A stretch of DNA of 64,000 bases from Agrobacterium tumefaciens (GTDB lineage Bacteria; Pseudomonadota; Alphaproteobacteria; Rhizobiales; Rhizobiaceae). Below are positions 25,066 to 35,274 of this stretch, in pieces. A program made the position numbers and the translations under genes. The stretch is taken from NCBI RefSeq assembly GCF_005221325.1, contig NZ_CP039888.1:1860001-1924000 (forward strand), in the 5' to 3' direction. The notes beneath the pieces were generated by a model. The model was not told where the DNA came from, searched no databases, and saw nothing but the letters and a program-made list of their open reading frames with translations. Positions within the stretch are counted from its first letter, which is position 1. Each line of letters starts with the position of its first letter.

Positions 25066-25844
25066 AGCGTTTCTTCGCCTGGGGCGCGCTGATTTTCGGC
25101 CTGCTCTATTTCGCCCTGCCGCTCATCGGCATGACCAACTTCTCGCTGAAGATGCGGCGCGGTGAGTATTCCTTCGACGCCTATGGCAAGGTGCTAAGCG
25201 ATCCGCGTTTTCAGGAAACCTTCAGCTATTCGGTGATGATGGCGCTTTTCACCATCGTCTTCGGCGTCCTGCTGGTGGTGCCGACAGCCTATTGGGTACG
25301 CCTGAAACTGCCGGGCCTGCGCCCCTACATCGAATTCATCACGCTTCTGCCGCTGGTCATCCCGGCCATCGTCATCGTGTTCGGTTATATCAGGCTCTAC
25401 AACACCTCGAGCTGGCTACCTCTGACCGGCACGACCTTCGGCACCAACATTCTCCTGATGTTCGGTTACGCGATCCTCGCTCTGCCCTACATGTACCGTG
25501 CGGTCGATACCGGGCTTAGAACCATCGATGTCGCCACACTGACGGAAGCGGCCCAGAGCCTTGGCGCGGGATGGACGACCATCCTGTCACGCATCATCCT
25601 GCCCAATGTACTGGTCGCCGTGCTCTCGGGCGCATTTTTGACCTTCGCCATCGTCATCGGTGAATTCACCATGGCGGCACTTTTGAACCGCCCGGCCTTC
25701 GGCCCCTATATGCAGCTGCTCGGCGCCAACCGCGCCTATGAACCGGCAGCGCTTGCCGTGATTTCCTTCGGCATCACCTGGGGTTGCCTTGGTCTGATCC
25801 AACTCGTTTCCCGCTACCAGAAGGGCGCGCCTCCCAAGGCCTGA
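25062..25844 (+). CDS. ABC transporter permease (second)
   Basis: 260 aa, start ATG 25062 overlapping the stop of the first permease. About six helices. The EAA loop is LTEAAQSLGAGWTTILSRIILPN. PotC-like. With the first permease it forms a heterodimeric channel, and it lies 13 bp before the ATPase gene. Confidence 0.9.
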   Translation: MKRFFAWGALIFGLLYFALPLIGMTNFSLKMRRGEYSFDAYGKVLSDPRFQETFSYSVMMALFTIVFGVLLVVPTAYWVRLKLPGLRPYIEFITLLPLVIPAIVIVFGYIRLYNTSSWLPLTGTTFGTNILLMFGYAILALPYMYRAVDTGLRTIDVATLTEAAQSLGAGWTTILSRIILPNVLVAVLSGAFLTFAIVIGEFTMAALLNRPAFGPYMQLLGANRAYEPAALAVISFGITWGCLGLIQLVSRYQKGAPPKA

Positions 25845-25857
25845 GGACAAGATTTTC

Positions 25858-26916
25858 ATGAGCTTTTTGACACTTAGCAATATCAAGAAATCCTTCGGCT
25901 CCGTGCAGGTCGTGCATGATTTCAACATGGCCATCGAAAAGGGCGAGTTCGTCTCCTTTCTCGGTCCATCGGGCTGCGGCAAGACCACCGTGCTACGCAT
26001 GATCGCCGGTTTCGAAATCCCGACAGGCGGATCGATCGTCATCAACGGCAAGGACCAGACGACGCTCAGACCGAACCAGCGCAATATCGGCATGGTGTTC
26101 CAGGCCTACGCGCTGTTCCCGAACATGAACGTCTATGAGAACGTCGCCTTCGGTCTGAAGGTCGCCGGCAAGCCAAAAGCCGAGATCGACGCCCGCGTGA
26201 AGGAAATGCTTCAGCTCATCCATCTGGAACATCTGGCGGATCGCTATCCCTATCAGATGTCCGGCGGCCAGCAGCAGCGCGTGGCGCTCGCCCGCGCATT
26301 GGCCCCAAAGCCGGAAGTGCTTCTGCTGGACGAACCGCTTTCCGCGCTCGACGCCAAGATCCGCGTCTCGCTGCGCGAGGAAATCCGCCAGATCCAGCAG
26401 AAACTCGGCATCACCACCATTTTCGTGACCCACGATCAGGAAGAGGCCCTGTCGATCTCTGACCGCATCGTCGTGATGAATGGCGGCCGTGCCGACCAGA
26501 TCGGTTCGCCCTTCGAGATCTACAACAAACCCGCCACCCGCTTCGTCGCCTCCTTCGTGGGCACGCTGAACCTCATCGACGCCACCGTGGTGGATTCCTC
26601 GTCCAATACCATCCGTGTCGGAGAGCAGCAGATCACCCTGCCGAAGCCGGTCGATGCGGCGAATGGCGAAAAAATCACGCTGGCGCTTCGCCCGGAAGCA
26701 GGCTCCCTCGGCAGCGATGCGAAAGGCGATGTTGCCATTTCCGGCCTCGTCACCTCCAGCCAGTTCCTCGGCTCCGTCATCCGCACCCGTCTTGATCTCG
26801 GTGGTTCGACGCTGTCCTTCGACATGTTCAACGATCCCGGCACCGCGCCGCCCGCCGTCGGTGAGCAGGTGACACTGAAATTCGCAGCCGGCGACCTGAT
26901 GCTCATCAAGGACTGA
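25858..26916 (+). CDS. ABC transporter ATP-binding protein (PotA/FbpC-type)
   Basis: 352 aa. Walker A GPSGCGKTT (about residue 38), Q-loop region NIGMVFQAYALFPNMNV, signature SGGQQQRVALARAL, Walker B LLLDEPLSALDA, and H-loop FVTHDQEEA. A C-terminal TOBE domain (about 270-350) is of the kind found in polyamine, iron and sugar importers. It energises the two permeases. The transported solute is unknown; amine transport would match the neighbouring catabolic cluster but is not shown. Confidence 0.92.
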   Translation: MSFLTLSNIKKSFGSVQVVHDFNMAIEKGEFVSFLGPSGCGKTTVLRMIAGFEIPTGGSIVINGKDQTTLRPNQRNIGMVFQAYALFPNMNVYENVAFGLKVAGKPKAEIDARVKEMLQLIHLEHLADRYPYQMSGGQQQRVALARALAPKPEVLLLDEPLSALDAKIRVSLREEIRQIQQKLGITTIFVTHDQEEALSISDRIVVMNGGRADQIGSPFEIYNKPATRFVASFVGTLNLIDATVVDSSSNTIRVGEQQITLPKPVDAANGEKITLALRPEAGSLGSDAKGDVAISGLVTSSQFLGSVIRTRLDLGGSTLSFDMFNDPGTAPPAVGEQVTLKFAAGDLMLIKD

Positions 26917-27009
26917 AGCGCTTCTCCAGAGGTAAAACGGTTTCGCACTTTTGCTGGAATGCTCTAGAGCGGGTTCAGATTTGAACCTGCGGACCAATGA
27001 TGTGAGGCC

Positions 27010-28056
27010 ATGATGCGCGCGCTTTATTACGAACGATTCGGCGAGACCCCCGTTGTTGCGTCCCTGCCCGATCCCGAACCGAGCGATGGCGGCGTGGTCA
27101 TTGCAGTGAAAGCGACCGGCCTCTGCCGCAGCGACTGGCACGGCTGGATGGGACATGACCCGGATATTCGCCTGCCGCATGTGCCCGGCCACGAATTTGC
27201 CGGTGTCATCGCCGCAGTTGGCAAGAACGTCACCCGCTTCAAGACCGGTGATCGCGTTACCGTGCCTTTCGTCTCCGGCTGCGGCCATTGCCATGAATGC
27301 CGCTCTGGCAACCAGCAGGTCTGCGAGGCGCAGTTCCAGCCCGGCTTCACCCATTGGGGTTCCTTCGCCGAATATGTCGCCATCGATTATGCCGATCAGA
27401 ACCTCGTGCACCTGCCGGAATCGATGAGTTACGCCACCGCCGCCGGTCTCGGCTGCCGTTTCGCTACCTCCTTCCGGGCAGTGACGGATCAGGGACGCCT
27501 GAAGGGCGGCGAATGGCTGGCGGTCCATGGCTGCGGCGGTGTCGGTCTCTCCGCCATCATGATCGGCGCGGGCCTCGGCGCACAGGTCGTCGCCATCGAT
27601 ATTGCCGAAGACAAGCTGGAACTCGCCCGGCAGCTGGGTGCAACGGCCACCATCAACAGCCGCTCGGTTGACGATGTTGCCGAAGCCGTGCGCGACATCA
27701 CCGGTGGCGGCGCGCATGTTTCCGTCGACGCGCTTGGCCATCCGCAGACCTGCTGCAATTCCATCAGCAACCTGCGCCGGCGCGGACGCCATGTGCAGGT
27801 GGGGCTGATGCTGGCAGATCATGCCATGCCGGCCATTCCCATGGCCCGGGTGATCGCCCATGAGCTGGAGATTTACGGCAGCCACGGCATGCAGGCATGG
27901 CGTTACGAGGACATGCTGGCCATGATCGAAAGCGGCAGGCTCGCACCGAAAAAGCTGATCGGCCGCCATATCTCGCTGACCGAAGCCGCAGCCGCCCTGC
28001 CCGCCATGGACAGTTTCAGGGAAAGCGGCATCAGCATTATCGACCGGTTCGAATAA
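27010..28056 (+). CDS. Zinc-dependent alcohol dehydrogenase (MDR family)
   Basis: 348 aa. Catalytic zinc ligands lie in LCRSDWHGW and PGHEFAG. Structural zinc Cys lie in [16 protein letters not shown]. The Rossmann motif is [16 protein letters not shown] near residue 175. It oxidises an alcohol with NAD(P). It is the last gene of the ABC operon with a 93 bp gap, so it may act on the imported solute or a product of it. The start ATG ATG follows GAGG. It is distinct in family from the Fe-ADH at 15-16 kb. Confidence 0.88.
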   Translation: MMRALYYERFGETPVVASLPDPEPSDGGVVIAVKATGLCRSDWHGWMGHDPDIRLPHVPGHEFAGVIAAVGKNVTRFKTGDRVTVPFVSGCGHCHECRSGNQQVCEAQFQPGFTHWGSFAEYVAIDYADQNLVHLPESMSYATAAGLGCRFATSFRAVTDQGRLKGGEWLAVHGCGGVGLSAIMIGAGLGAQVVAIDIAEDKLELARQLGATATINSRSVDDVAEAVRDITGGGAHVSVDALGHPQTCCNSISNLRRRGRHVQVGLMLADHAMPAIPMARVIAHELEIYGSHGMQAWRYEDMLAMIESGRLAPKKLIGRHISLTEAAAALPAMDSFRESGISIIDRFE

Positions 28057-28084
28057 GCGCCGGTCGCAGCCCTTCGTCTTCGCC

Positions 28085-28729
28085 TCAGCCGTTCCTGCGC
28101 CCGAAAGCTCGGGCGGGGTCACCTGTGCTGAGAGAGGCCCGCACGGGCGTTGGCGTCGGGCTGGGGGCAACAGAATCTGTCCGAGGCTGGCTGTCCTGAC
28201 GTCTCACCAGCCGCTTCTTACGAACTTTGAGAGGATCGGAAGGCGGCGCACGCACTCGGCCCTTGTCAGCGGCCGTGAGTATTGTCAGCAATCGCCAAAA
28301 CCACCGGATGACGTCCAACCCCTTATGGACGACCAGAAAAAAGCCGACCACCAGCGCGACGAAGAGAATCGCCAGATTCCAGCGCTCTTTCTGCTTTTCG
28401 CGGGCTGTGCGTTCCAGGCGGTGCTGGATCGTCGGATCGAAACCAAGCCTCGACTTCAATCGTGCAACATCGGCATCACTGAGCCTGGTATAACGGTCGC
28501 CATAAAACAGAACATAACCGCTGCCCCTCTCGCTGTTCAGATAGCCGAGATCGAGCGCGTTTCCATCCTGCAGAAAAGCGGGAATGTTCGGCAGATCGTA
28601 AACGAGATCAATCGTCTCGCCGCCACCGGACCCGGAAATGGCAAATAAACGATCCTTCCGCGCTTCTGCCCCATTCGCGAACATCACGGAAAACAAGGCT
28701 GCGGCTGAAAATAGCACCGTGTAATTCAT
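28085..28729 (-). CDS. Hypothetical membrane-anchored protein
   Basis: 214 aa. Signal peptide (1-23, ending NGAEA), a periplasmic part of about 100 aa containing YVLFYGDRYTRLSDADVARL, one transmembrane helix (about residues 118-140, LAILFVALVVGFFLVV), and a basic proline-rich cytoplasmic tail. No family recognised. It converges with the Zn-ADH gene and its upstream side opens into an AT-rich gap. The layout could be that of a small membrane sensor or assembly factor, but this is speculation. Confidence 0.6.
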   Translation of the reverse strand: MNYTVLFSAAALFSVMFANGAEARKDRLFAISGSGGGETIDLVYDLPNIPAFLQDGNALDLGYLNSERGSGYVLFYGDRYTRLSDADVARLKSRLGFDPTIQHRLERTAREKQKERWNLAILFVALVVGFFLVVHKGLDVIRWFWRLLTILTAADKGRVRAPPSDPLKVRKKRLVRRQDSQPRTDSVAPSPTPTPVRASLSTGDPARAFGRRNG

Positions 28730-29052
28730 TCATCCCCCACAACAGAAACAAGAATGAACAACTACTGGCATAGCTCATTTAAATTGAAGTTTACACTGAA
28801 ATTCTATTTTTAATAACCTAGACAATATTTAAAATATACCGAAGATGTTGAAGTATTTATTTTGAATTTCTGAATTATTATTTCATAATTCTCTAATTTA
28901 TTACAAGCATTGACATTGCAAAGGTATGCCGAATGGGCCGTTGGCGCGGACCACGCGACGCGTTAAGCTCCGGGCACTCGCTCGCCCGGCCCTCGAAGAG
29001 GCATCCGGGCACGACATCTCCGAACAGGATCAATATTGGCAAGGACCGCGAC
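28730..29052. other. AT-rich non-coding gap
   Basis: About 320 bp without a credible gene. From 28740 to 28925 the sequence is strikingly AT-rich (runs such as TTTAATAACC and AATATTTAAAATATA) compared with the GC-rich surroundings. From 28926 it returns to normal composition up to the ATPase start. It should contain the promoters of the two divergent genes and may mark a junction of transferred DNA. Confidence 0.6.
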
Positions 29053-29828
29053 ATGCTGTTTCTCGACAGCGTAACCATGAAGGAAAAGCCGGGGGGAAAG
29101 GACGAGTATCCTTTTTCCGTTCCGGCCATGCGCCATCTGGAACGCCTCGAATTCAAGACACCGATCACCTTTTTTGCCGGCAATAACGGCTCGGGTAAAT
29201 CGACACTGCTGGAAGGTCTGGCGGCGGGCATGACGGCCTATGCCATCGGCAATCATGCGAGGTCAAGGGTGACCTTTACCTCCAGCATGCCGAGACCGTG
29301 GCGAAGGCCTTCTATTTCGCCCGTAAAAAATATCCGAAGATTCGCATGTTTCTCCGTGCGGAAGACGTGCTTGGTTATATTCGTCGCCAGAATGAGGATG
29401 CGCTGGACGATTTTCGCTGGGAGCGGGAAAAAGCCCTGAAAAAAGGCGAGGATTTTCCGGAGGAAACGCCGGAGACGTTTCGCGGGATCGTCAGGAGCAA
29501 CAGCCTCGACCGGCGGTCGCATGGCGAAGGCTTCCTCGATATCATGCACCGGCGGCTGCACGGCGCCGGCCTCTATTTTCTCGACGAACCGGAAAGTCCG
29601 CTTTCGCCGCAAAAGCAGCTGGAACTGGCGGCAATCATCCGCAACGCCGCCGATAGCGGCGGGCAATTGATCATCGCCACCCACTCGCCCGTGCTGTTGG
29701 CCATTCCAGAGGCGACGATTTATTATTTCGATGAGGATGGCATCACCGAACGCCTCTATGACGAGTTGGAAAACATCGCCTTCCTGCGCCGCTTCCTCGA
29801 TCGTCCGTCGAAATACCTGAACGATTGA
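29053..29828 (+). pseudogene. AAA-type ATPase (COG3910-like) broken by a single-base frameshift
   Basis: The first frame (ATG 29053, AAGGA seven bases before) encodes FLDSVTMKEKPGG, then FAGNNGSGKST (Walker A). It is continuous to about 29256 and then turns into nonsense. The next frame continues the protein from GAG 29259 (EVKGDLYLQHAETVAKAF) to the Walker B GLYFLDEP, ATHSPVLL and the stop at 29828. Restoring one base at about 29257-29258 gives a 258 aa ATPase with every motif. The family has SMC-like nucleotide binding and unknown function. It could be a real pseudogene, a recent mutation or a sequencing error. The adjacent AT-rich gap supports a decaying or acquired gene. Confidence 0.8.
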
Positions 29829-29906
29829 GGATCGATAAGGCTTGAAATCCCGTCGCGCTTGCCGCATTCCCATAAGTAATACGCAATTTAGAAAAGAAGC
29901 AGGCTT

Positions 29907-31238
29907 ATGTCTCCCACCACCACACCGGCGGCGGCCCGTCCCCTCAACAGCCAGGATTTCAGGACTCTCGGACTTTCAGCCCTGGGCGGCGCGCTCGAAT
30001 TTTACGACTTCATCATTTTCGTATTTTTCGCCACCGTCATCGGCCATCTGTTCTTTCCGCCGGAAATGCCGGACTGGTTGGTGATGATCCAGACCTTCGG
30101 CATCTTCGCCGCCGGTTATCTGGTGCGACCGCTCGGCGGCATCGTGCTGGCGCATTATGGCGACCGGTATGGCCGCAAGCGCGTCTTTGCCTTCTCCATC
30201 CTCCTGATGGCGCTCTCCACCCTCGGCATGGCGCTGATGCCGACCTATGCCACCATCGGCGTGGCGGCCCCCATTCTGCTCATCGTCCTGCGTATGCTAC
30301 AGGGTGCTGCCATTGGCGGTGAAGTGCCGGGCGCATGGACCTTCGTCGCCGAACATGTACCCTTCCGCCGCGTCGGCCTCGCCTGTGGATTCCTCACCTC
30401 AGGCCTTTCTTTCGGCATCATGCTGGGCTCGCTGATTGCCTTTGCCATCAACTCACTCTTCACACCGGAAGACGTGGCGGCTTATGCCTGGCGCATCCCG
30501 TTCCTGCTCGGCGGCATTTTCGGCCTCATCGCCGTTTATCTACGCCGCTGGCTGGAAGAGACTCCGATCTTCATGGAAATGAAGAAATCGAAATCGCTGA
30601 CGGACAAGCTGCCGCTTGGCCTCGTGCTGAAGCACCATATGCGCGGCGTGATCATCTCTGCCCTGCTGACCTGGGTTCTGTCGGCGGCCATCGTCGTCAC
30701 CACGCTGATGACGGCCACCTTCCTGCAGAAGCTTTACGGTTATACCCCGACGCAGGCGCTGGCCGGCACCAGCTTCGGCACGCTGTTCCTGATCTTCGGC
30801 GTCATCATCGCCGGAGCGCTGATCGACCGCATCGGCTCCGGCATCTTCTTCATGGGCGCCAGCATCTTCTTCGGCATCGCCACCTTCACCTTCTACAGCT
30901 ATGCCGGCGCTTCGCTTGAGACCATGTTCGTGCTTTATGGCGTGATGGGCCTTTCGGTCGGCATGGCCGGCGCTGTACCCTATGTGATGGTCCGCGCTTT
31001 CCCGGCATCGGTCCGCTTCTCCGGCCTCTCCTTCGCCTACAACGTCTCTTATGCCGTCTTCGGTGGGCTGACGCCGATCGGTGTGACGACGGCGCTTGCC
31101 ATCAATCCCATGGCCCACGCCTGGTATCTGGTCTTCATCGCCGTCCTCGCCTTCGCGATCGGTCTTTACCTCTATCTGCGCGGCAGCGAGGTCGAAAGCC
31201 ATGTCGGCATTGAGGAACTGGCGGCATTGCGGTCGTAA
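29907..31238 (+). CDS. MFS transporter, metabolite:H+ symporter family (MHS)
   Basis: 443 aa, 12 membrane helices. Typical of the ProP/KgtP/ShiA group: GALEFYDFIIFVFFATVIG near the N-terminus, GDRYGRKRVFAFS (motif A), GAAIGGEVPGAWTFVAEH and RRWLEETPIFMEM. It takes up organic acids or osmolytes such as dicarboxylates, shikimate or betaine with protons. The solute is unknown and no catabolic gene is adjacent. Transcription ends at the hairpin 31256-31284. Confidence 0.88.
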   Translation: MSPTTTPAAARPLNSQDFRTLGLSALGGALEFYDFIIFVFFATVIGHLFFPPEMPDWLVMIQTFGIFAAGYLVRPLGGIVLAHYGDRYGRKRVFAFSILLMALSTLGMALMPTYATIGVAAPILLIVLRMLQGAAIGGEVPGAWTFVAEHVPFRRVGLACGFLTSGLSFGIMLGSLIAFAINSLFTPEDVAAYAWRIPFLLGGIFGLIAVYLRRWLEETPIFMEMKKSKSLTDKLPLGLVLKHHMRGVIISALLTWVLSAAIVVTTLMTATFLQKLYGYTPTQALAGTSFGTLFLIFGVIIAGALIDRIGSGIFFMGASIFFGIATFTFYSYAGASLETMFVLYGVMGLSVGMAGAVPYVMVRAFPASVRFSGLSFAYNVSYAVFGGLTPIGVTTALAINPMAHAWYLVFIAVLAFAIGLYLYLRGSEVESHVGIEELAALRS

Positions 31239-31255
31239 GTTTCAACAGGAAACAA

Positions 31256-31284
31256 AAAAAGCGTGGGCAAGACCCGCGCTTTTT
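31256..31284. terminator. Bidirectional terminator between the MHS transporter and metH
   Basis: AAAAAGCGTGGG pairs with CCCGCGCTTTTT (one G-T pair) around CAAGA. A-run on the left and T-run on the right, so it can end both convergent transcripts. Confidence 0.88.
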
Positions 31285-31309
31285 ATTTGTCCCGGCGATG
31301 CGTGAAACA

Positions 31310-34300
31310 TCAGGCCGCGCTGTCGATTTTCTCCTCGCCGTTGGTCGGCACATAGTTGAGCACAGGTCCCAGCCAGCGCTCCACCTCTTCCAGCGGCATA
31401 TCCTTGCGGCGCGAATAGTCGAGAACCTGATCGCGCTCCACCTTGGCCACGCCGAAATAATAACTTTCGGGGTGGCCGATATAGAGGCCGGAGACGGAGG
31501 AGCCGGGCCACATGGCATAGCTTTCCGTCAGTTCTACGCCCGCTGCATTGGTGGCGTCGAGCAGTGAGAACAGCGTTTTCTTCTCGGTGTGGTCAGGCTG
31601 GGCCGGATAACCGGGTGCCGGGCGAATACCGGCATAGGCTTCGCCAATCAGTTCATCACCGGCAAAAGCCTCGTCCGGCGCGTAGCCCCAGAACTCCTTG
31701 CGCACCCGTTCATGCATGCGCTCGGCAAAGGCTTCGGCAAAGCGGTCGGCCAGAGCCTTGACGAGGATGGACGAATAATCGTCATTGGCCCGCTCAAAAC
31801 GCTCGGCAATCGCCACTTCCTCAATACCCGCCGTCACCACGAAGCCGCCAACATAATCGGCAACGCCGCTATCGACGGGCGCGACAAAGTCGGACAGCGC
31901 CACATTCGGACGGCCATCACGCTTGGAAAGCTGCTGGCGCAGCGTGAAGAAGGTCGCGAGCTCTTGCCTGCGCCCTTCATCCGTAAACAGGCGGATATCG
32001 TCCCCCACCGCATTGGCCGGCCAGAATCCGATCACGGCGCGCGGCCGGAACCAGTTTTCGTCAATGATCTTTTTCAGCATCGCCTGCGCATCGGCATAAA
32101 GCTGCCGTGCCGCTTCACCCTGCTTTTCGTCTTCGAGGATGGCCGGGAAACGGCCCTTCAATTCCCAGGTCTGAAAGAAGGGCGTCCAGTCGATGTAACG
32201 GGAAAGCTCTTCCAGATCGTAGGTCTCGAACACCTTGGTGCCGAAGAATTGCGGCTTGACGGCACTATAAGCAGTCCAGTCAATCTTGTGCGCATTCTCC
32301 CGGGCGCGGGAAAGCGGCAGGCGCTGCTTTTCGCGCTCGTTGCGGGCATGGGCCTCAGCCACCTTGGCATATTCGGCGCGGATGCCATCGATATAAGCGG
32401 GCTTCTGCTCTTTGGAGAGAAGCGCGGAAACGACGCCGACCGCGCGCGAGGCGTCGGTGACATAGATTGCCTGCCCCTGCTCGTAACGCGGATGGATTTT
32501 CACCGCCGTATGCACGCGGCTCGTCGTCGCGCCGCCGATCAGCAGCGGAATGTCGAAACCCTGCCGCTCCATTTCGGCCGCCACATGCACCATCTCATCC
32601 AGCGACGGGGTAATGAGGCCGGAAAGGCCGATCACATCGACCTTCTCCGCAATCGCCGTTTCGAGGATTTTCGTCGTCGGCACCATCACGCCAAGATCGA
32701 TAATTTCGTAATTGTTGCAGGCGAGAACGACGCCGACGATGTTCTTGCCAATATCGTGCACGTCGCCCTTAACGGTCGCCATCAGCACCTTGCCTGCGGC
32801 ACTGCGTTCGGACCCGCCATTCAGGCGCTTTTCTTCTTCCATGTAAGGTAACAGAACGGCAACCGCCTGCTTCATCACGCGGGCGGATTTCACCACCTGC
32901 GGCAGGAACATCTTACCCGAGCCGAACAGGTCTCCCACCACGTTCATGCCGGCCATCAGCGGCCCTTCGATAACGTGCAGTGGGCGTGCAGCCTTCTGGC
33001 GCGCCTCTTCCGTATCGGCCTCGATGAATTCGGTAATGCCGTTGACCAGCGCATGCTCCAGCCGCTTTTCGACGGGAAGCTCGCGCCAGGAAAGGTCCTG
33101 AGCCTTCGCCTGTTTTTCGCCCGTACCACGGAAACGCTCTGCCACCTCAAGCAGCCGCTCCGTCGCATCATCGCGCCGGTTCAGCACCACGTCTTCGCAG
33201 GCCTCGCGCAGTTCCGCATCGATATTGTCGTAAACGGCAAGCTGGCCGGCATTGACGATGCCCATGTCCATGCCGACATGAATGGCATGGTAGAGGAACA
33301 CGGCATGCATCGCCTCACGCACCGGCTCGTTGCCGCGGAAGGAGAAGGACAGGTTGGAAACACCGCCGGAAATATGCGTCAGCGGCATGGTTTCGCGAAT
33401 GGTCTTGGTGGCCTCGATGAAGTCCACGCCGTAGTTATTGTGTTCTTCGATGCCCGTGGCCACCGCAAACACATTGGGGTCGAAGATGATGTCTTCCGGT
33501 GAAAGGCCGGCCTTTTCGGTCAGAAGCTTGTAGGCGCGCGCGCAGATTTCCACCTTGCGCTGATAGGTGTCCGCCTGCCCGACCTCGTCAAAGGCCATGA
33601 CCACGACCGCAGCACCGTAATTGTGGACGAGCCGCGCCTGCTGGAGAAATTTCTCCTCGCCTTCCTTCAGCGAAATCGAATTGACGATCGATTTGCCCTG
33701 AACGCATTTCAGACCGGCCTCGATGATCTCGAACTTCGACGAGTCGATCATGACAGGCACGCGGGCGATGTCAGGCTCGGCGGCGATGAGGTTCAGGAAC
33801 TCGACCATCGCCTTTTCGGAATCGATCAGGCCCTCATCCATGTTGATGTCGATGATCTGCGCGCCGTTTTCCACCTGGTCACGGGCAACAGCCAGCGCCG
33901 CCGTGTAGTCGCCGGCGGTGATGAGCTTGCGGAAGCGGGCCGAGCCGGTGACGTTGGTGCGCTCGCCGACGTTGACGAAGGGAATATCCTTGGTCAGCAC
34001 GAAAGGCTCGAGGCCTGCAAGCGACATGAACGGCTTGTGCTCGGGGATTTCGCGCGGCTTGTAGTCTTTGACAGCCTCGGCAATCGCCCGGATATGCTCC
34101 GGCGTCGAACCGCAGCAGCCGCCGACGATGTTGACGAGACCGTCACGCACGAAGCCCTGGACCTGACGCGCCATCATCTCAGGCGTTTCGTCATATTGAC
34201 CGAATTCATTCGGCAGGCCGGCATTCGGATAGGCGCAGACGAATGTATCGGCCACGTCGGACAGTTCCTGCAGATGCGGACGCATCGCATCCGCACCCAG

Positions 34301-35083
34301 CGCGCAGTTGAGGCCGATGGTGAAGGGGTTGGCGTGGCGCACCGAATTCCAGAACGCCGAAGGCGTCTGGCCGGACAGCGTGCGGCCGGAAAGGTCGGTG
34401 ATCGTGCCCGAGATCATGACAGGCAGGCGGATGCCCTTGGCCTCGAAACGCTCCTCGCAGGCGAAGATCGCCGCCTTGGCGTTCAGCGTATCGAAAATCG
34501 TCTCGATCAGGATGATATCGGCGCCGCCGTCGATCAGGCCATCGATCTGCTCGCCATAGGCAATGCGCAGGTCGTCGAAACTGACGGCGCGATAACCGGG
34601 ATTGTTGACATCAGGCGAAATCGAGGCCGTGCGGTTGGTCGGGCCGATGGCGCCGGCCACAAAACGACGGCGGCCATCTTCCCGCTCGGCACGCTGGGCG
34701 GCACGGCGGACAATTGCCGCGCCCTCACGGTTGAGGTCGTAGACGGCATTTTCCATCTCGTAATCGGCCTGCGCGATGCGCGTCGACGAAAACGTGTTGG
34801 TTTCGAGAATATCCGCACCCGCCATGGCGTAGCGATAGTGGATTTCCTCGATAGCATCAGGCTGGGTCAGGATCAGAAGGTCGTTATTGCCCTTCTGGTG
34901 ACAGGCGCAGCCGATAAAACGGTCGCCACGGAAATGATCCTCGTCAAAACCCAGACCCTGAATCTGCGTGCCCATGGCACCATCGAGAATGAGGATGCGT
35001 TCGCTGGCGGCTTCGCGCAACGCCTTGAAAATTTCCGCGCCGTCGCGCTTTGCCCCTTCGGGGCCAAACAGATCGTCAAACAC
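31310..35083 (-). CDS. metH: Cobalamin-dependent methionine synthase
   Basis: 1257 aa with the chosen start. Four modules in order. The homocysteine domain (about 15-350) has [16 protein letters not shown]-type GLNCALGAD and zinc Cys pair GGCCGSTP. The pterin-binding domain (about 360-630) has [12 protein letters not shown] and [10 protein letters not shown]. The cobalamin domain (about 650-900) has [19 protein letters not shown] with the B12-ligating His. The C-terminal activation domain has [15 protein letters not shown]. The frame is open to 35110 (TTG) and holds ATG 35098, but AGGAG (35091-35095) is seven bases before GTG 35083. It uses 5-methyl-THF from MetF to make methionine. A SahR-like operator lies about 48 bp upstream. 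Confidence 0.95.
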   Translation of the reverse strand: MFDDLFGPEGAKRDGAEIFKALREAASERILILDGAMGTQIQGLGFDEDHFRGDRFIGCACHQKGNNDLLILTQPDAIEEIHYRYAMAGADILETNTFSSTRIAQADYEMENAVYDLNREGAAIVRRAAQRAEREDGRRRFVAGAIGPTNRTASISPDVNNPGYRAVSFDDLRIAYGEQIDGLIDGGADIILIETIFDTLNAKAAIFACEERFEAKGIRLPVMISGTITDLSGRTLSGQTPSAFWNSVRHANPFTIGLNCALGADAMRPHLQELSDVADTFVCAYPNAGLPNEFGQYDETPEMMARQVQGFVRDGLVNIVGGCCGSTPEHIRAIAEAVKDYKPREIPEHKPFMSLAGLEPFVLTKDIPFVNVGERTNVTGSARFRKLITAGDYTAALAVARDQVENGAQIIDINMDEGLIDSEKAMVEFLNLIAAEPDIARVPVMIDSSKFEIIEAGLKCVQGKSIVNSISLKEGEEKFLQQARLVHNYGAAVVVMAFDEVGQADTYQRKVEICARAYKLLTEKAGLSPEDIIFDPNVFAVATGIEEHNNYGVDFIEATKTIRETMPLTHISGGVSNLSFSFRGNEPVREAMHAVFLYHAIHVGMDMGIVNAGQLAVYDNIDAELREACEDVVLNRRDDATERLLEVAERFRGTGEKQAKAQDLSWRELPVEKRLEHALVNGITEFIEADTEEARQKAARPLHVIEGPLMAGMNVVGDLFGSGKMFLPQVVKSARVMKQAVAVLLPYMEEEKRLNGGSERSAAGKVLMATVKGDVHDIGKNIVGVVLACNNYEIIDLGVMVPTTKILETAIAEKVDVIGLSGLITPSLDEMVHVAAEMERQGFDIPLLIGGATTSRVHTAVKIHPRYEQGQAIYVTDASRAVGVVSALLSKEQKPAYIDGIRAEYAKVAEAHARNEREKQRLPLSRARENAHKIDWTAYSAVKPQFFGTKVFETYDLEELSRYIDWTPFFQTWELKGRFPAILEDEKQGEAARQLYADAQAMLKKIIDENWFRPRAVIGFWPANAVGDDIRLFTDEGRRQELATFFTLRQQLSKRDGRPNVALSDFVAPVDSGVADYVGGFVVTAGIEEVAIAERFERANDDYSSILVKALADRFAEAFAERMHERVRKEFWGYAPDEAFAGDELIGEAYAGIRPAPGYPAQPDHTEKKTLFSLLDATNAAGVELTESYAMWPGSSVSGLYIGHPESYYFGVAKVERDQVLDYSRRKDMPLEEVERWLGPVLNYVPTNGEEKIDSAA

Positions 35084-35130
35084 GGGCACACTCCTCATTT
35101 CGATTTGCAAGATCGCAAGCAGTCAAGTCA

Positions 35131-35163
35131 CATAAAGATATGTTTATGTCAATATATCTTCAA
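35131..35163 (-). promoter_or_regulatory. metH promoter with embedded SahR-like operator
   Basis: The palindrome CATAAAGATATGTTTATG (35131-35148, one mismatched pair) matches the element before the ArsR/methyltransferase gene. On the minus strand TTGAAG (35158-35163), 17 bp and TATCTT (35135-35140) form a plausible promoter whose -10 box lies inside the palindrome, so a bound repressor would block it. Confidence 0.65.
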
Positions 35164-35274
35164 GGGGCAGACATGGCTTTGCGCCATTGCATGACGTTAC
35201 GAAATATCGCTGACAGATGACAGGTTTATACGGCAAGGATATAAGCCGAAGCAGCAAACCGCATGGAGGACGAG

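Noticed and set aside
25993..28170. 725-codon open frame on the minus strand opposite the ABC ATPase and Zn-ADH genes
   Set aside because: The plus strand holds two complete enzymes with all motifs in this interval. The antisense translation is His/Arg/Gly-rich without a family pattern, as expected from GC-rich codons.
33623..35194. 523-codon plus-strand open frame inside metH
   Set aside because: metH is complete. The opposite frame has no ribosome site or motif.
35084..35274. SAM or cobalamin riboswitch before metH
   Set aside because: The leader is too short, and no SAM-II or B12-box pattern is visible. The palindrome explains regulation better.
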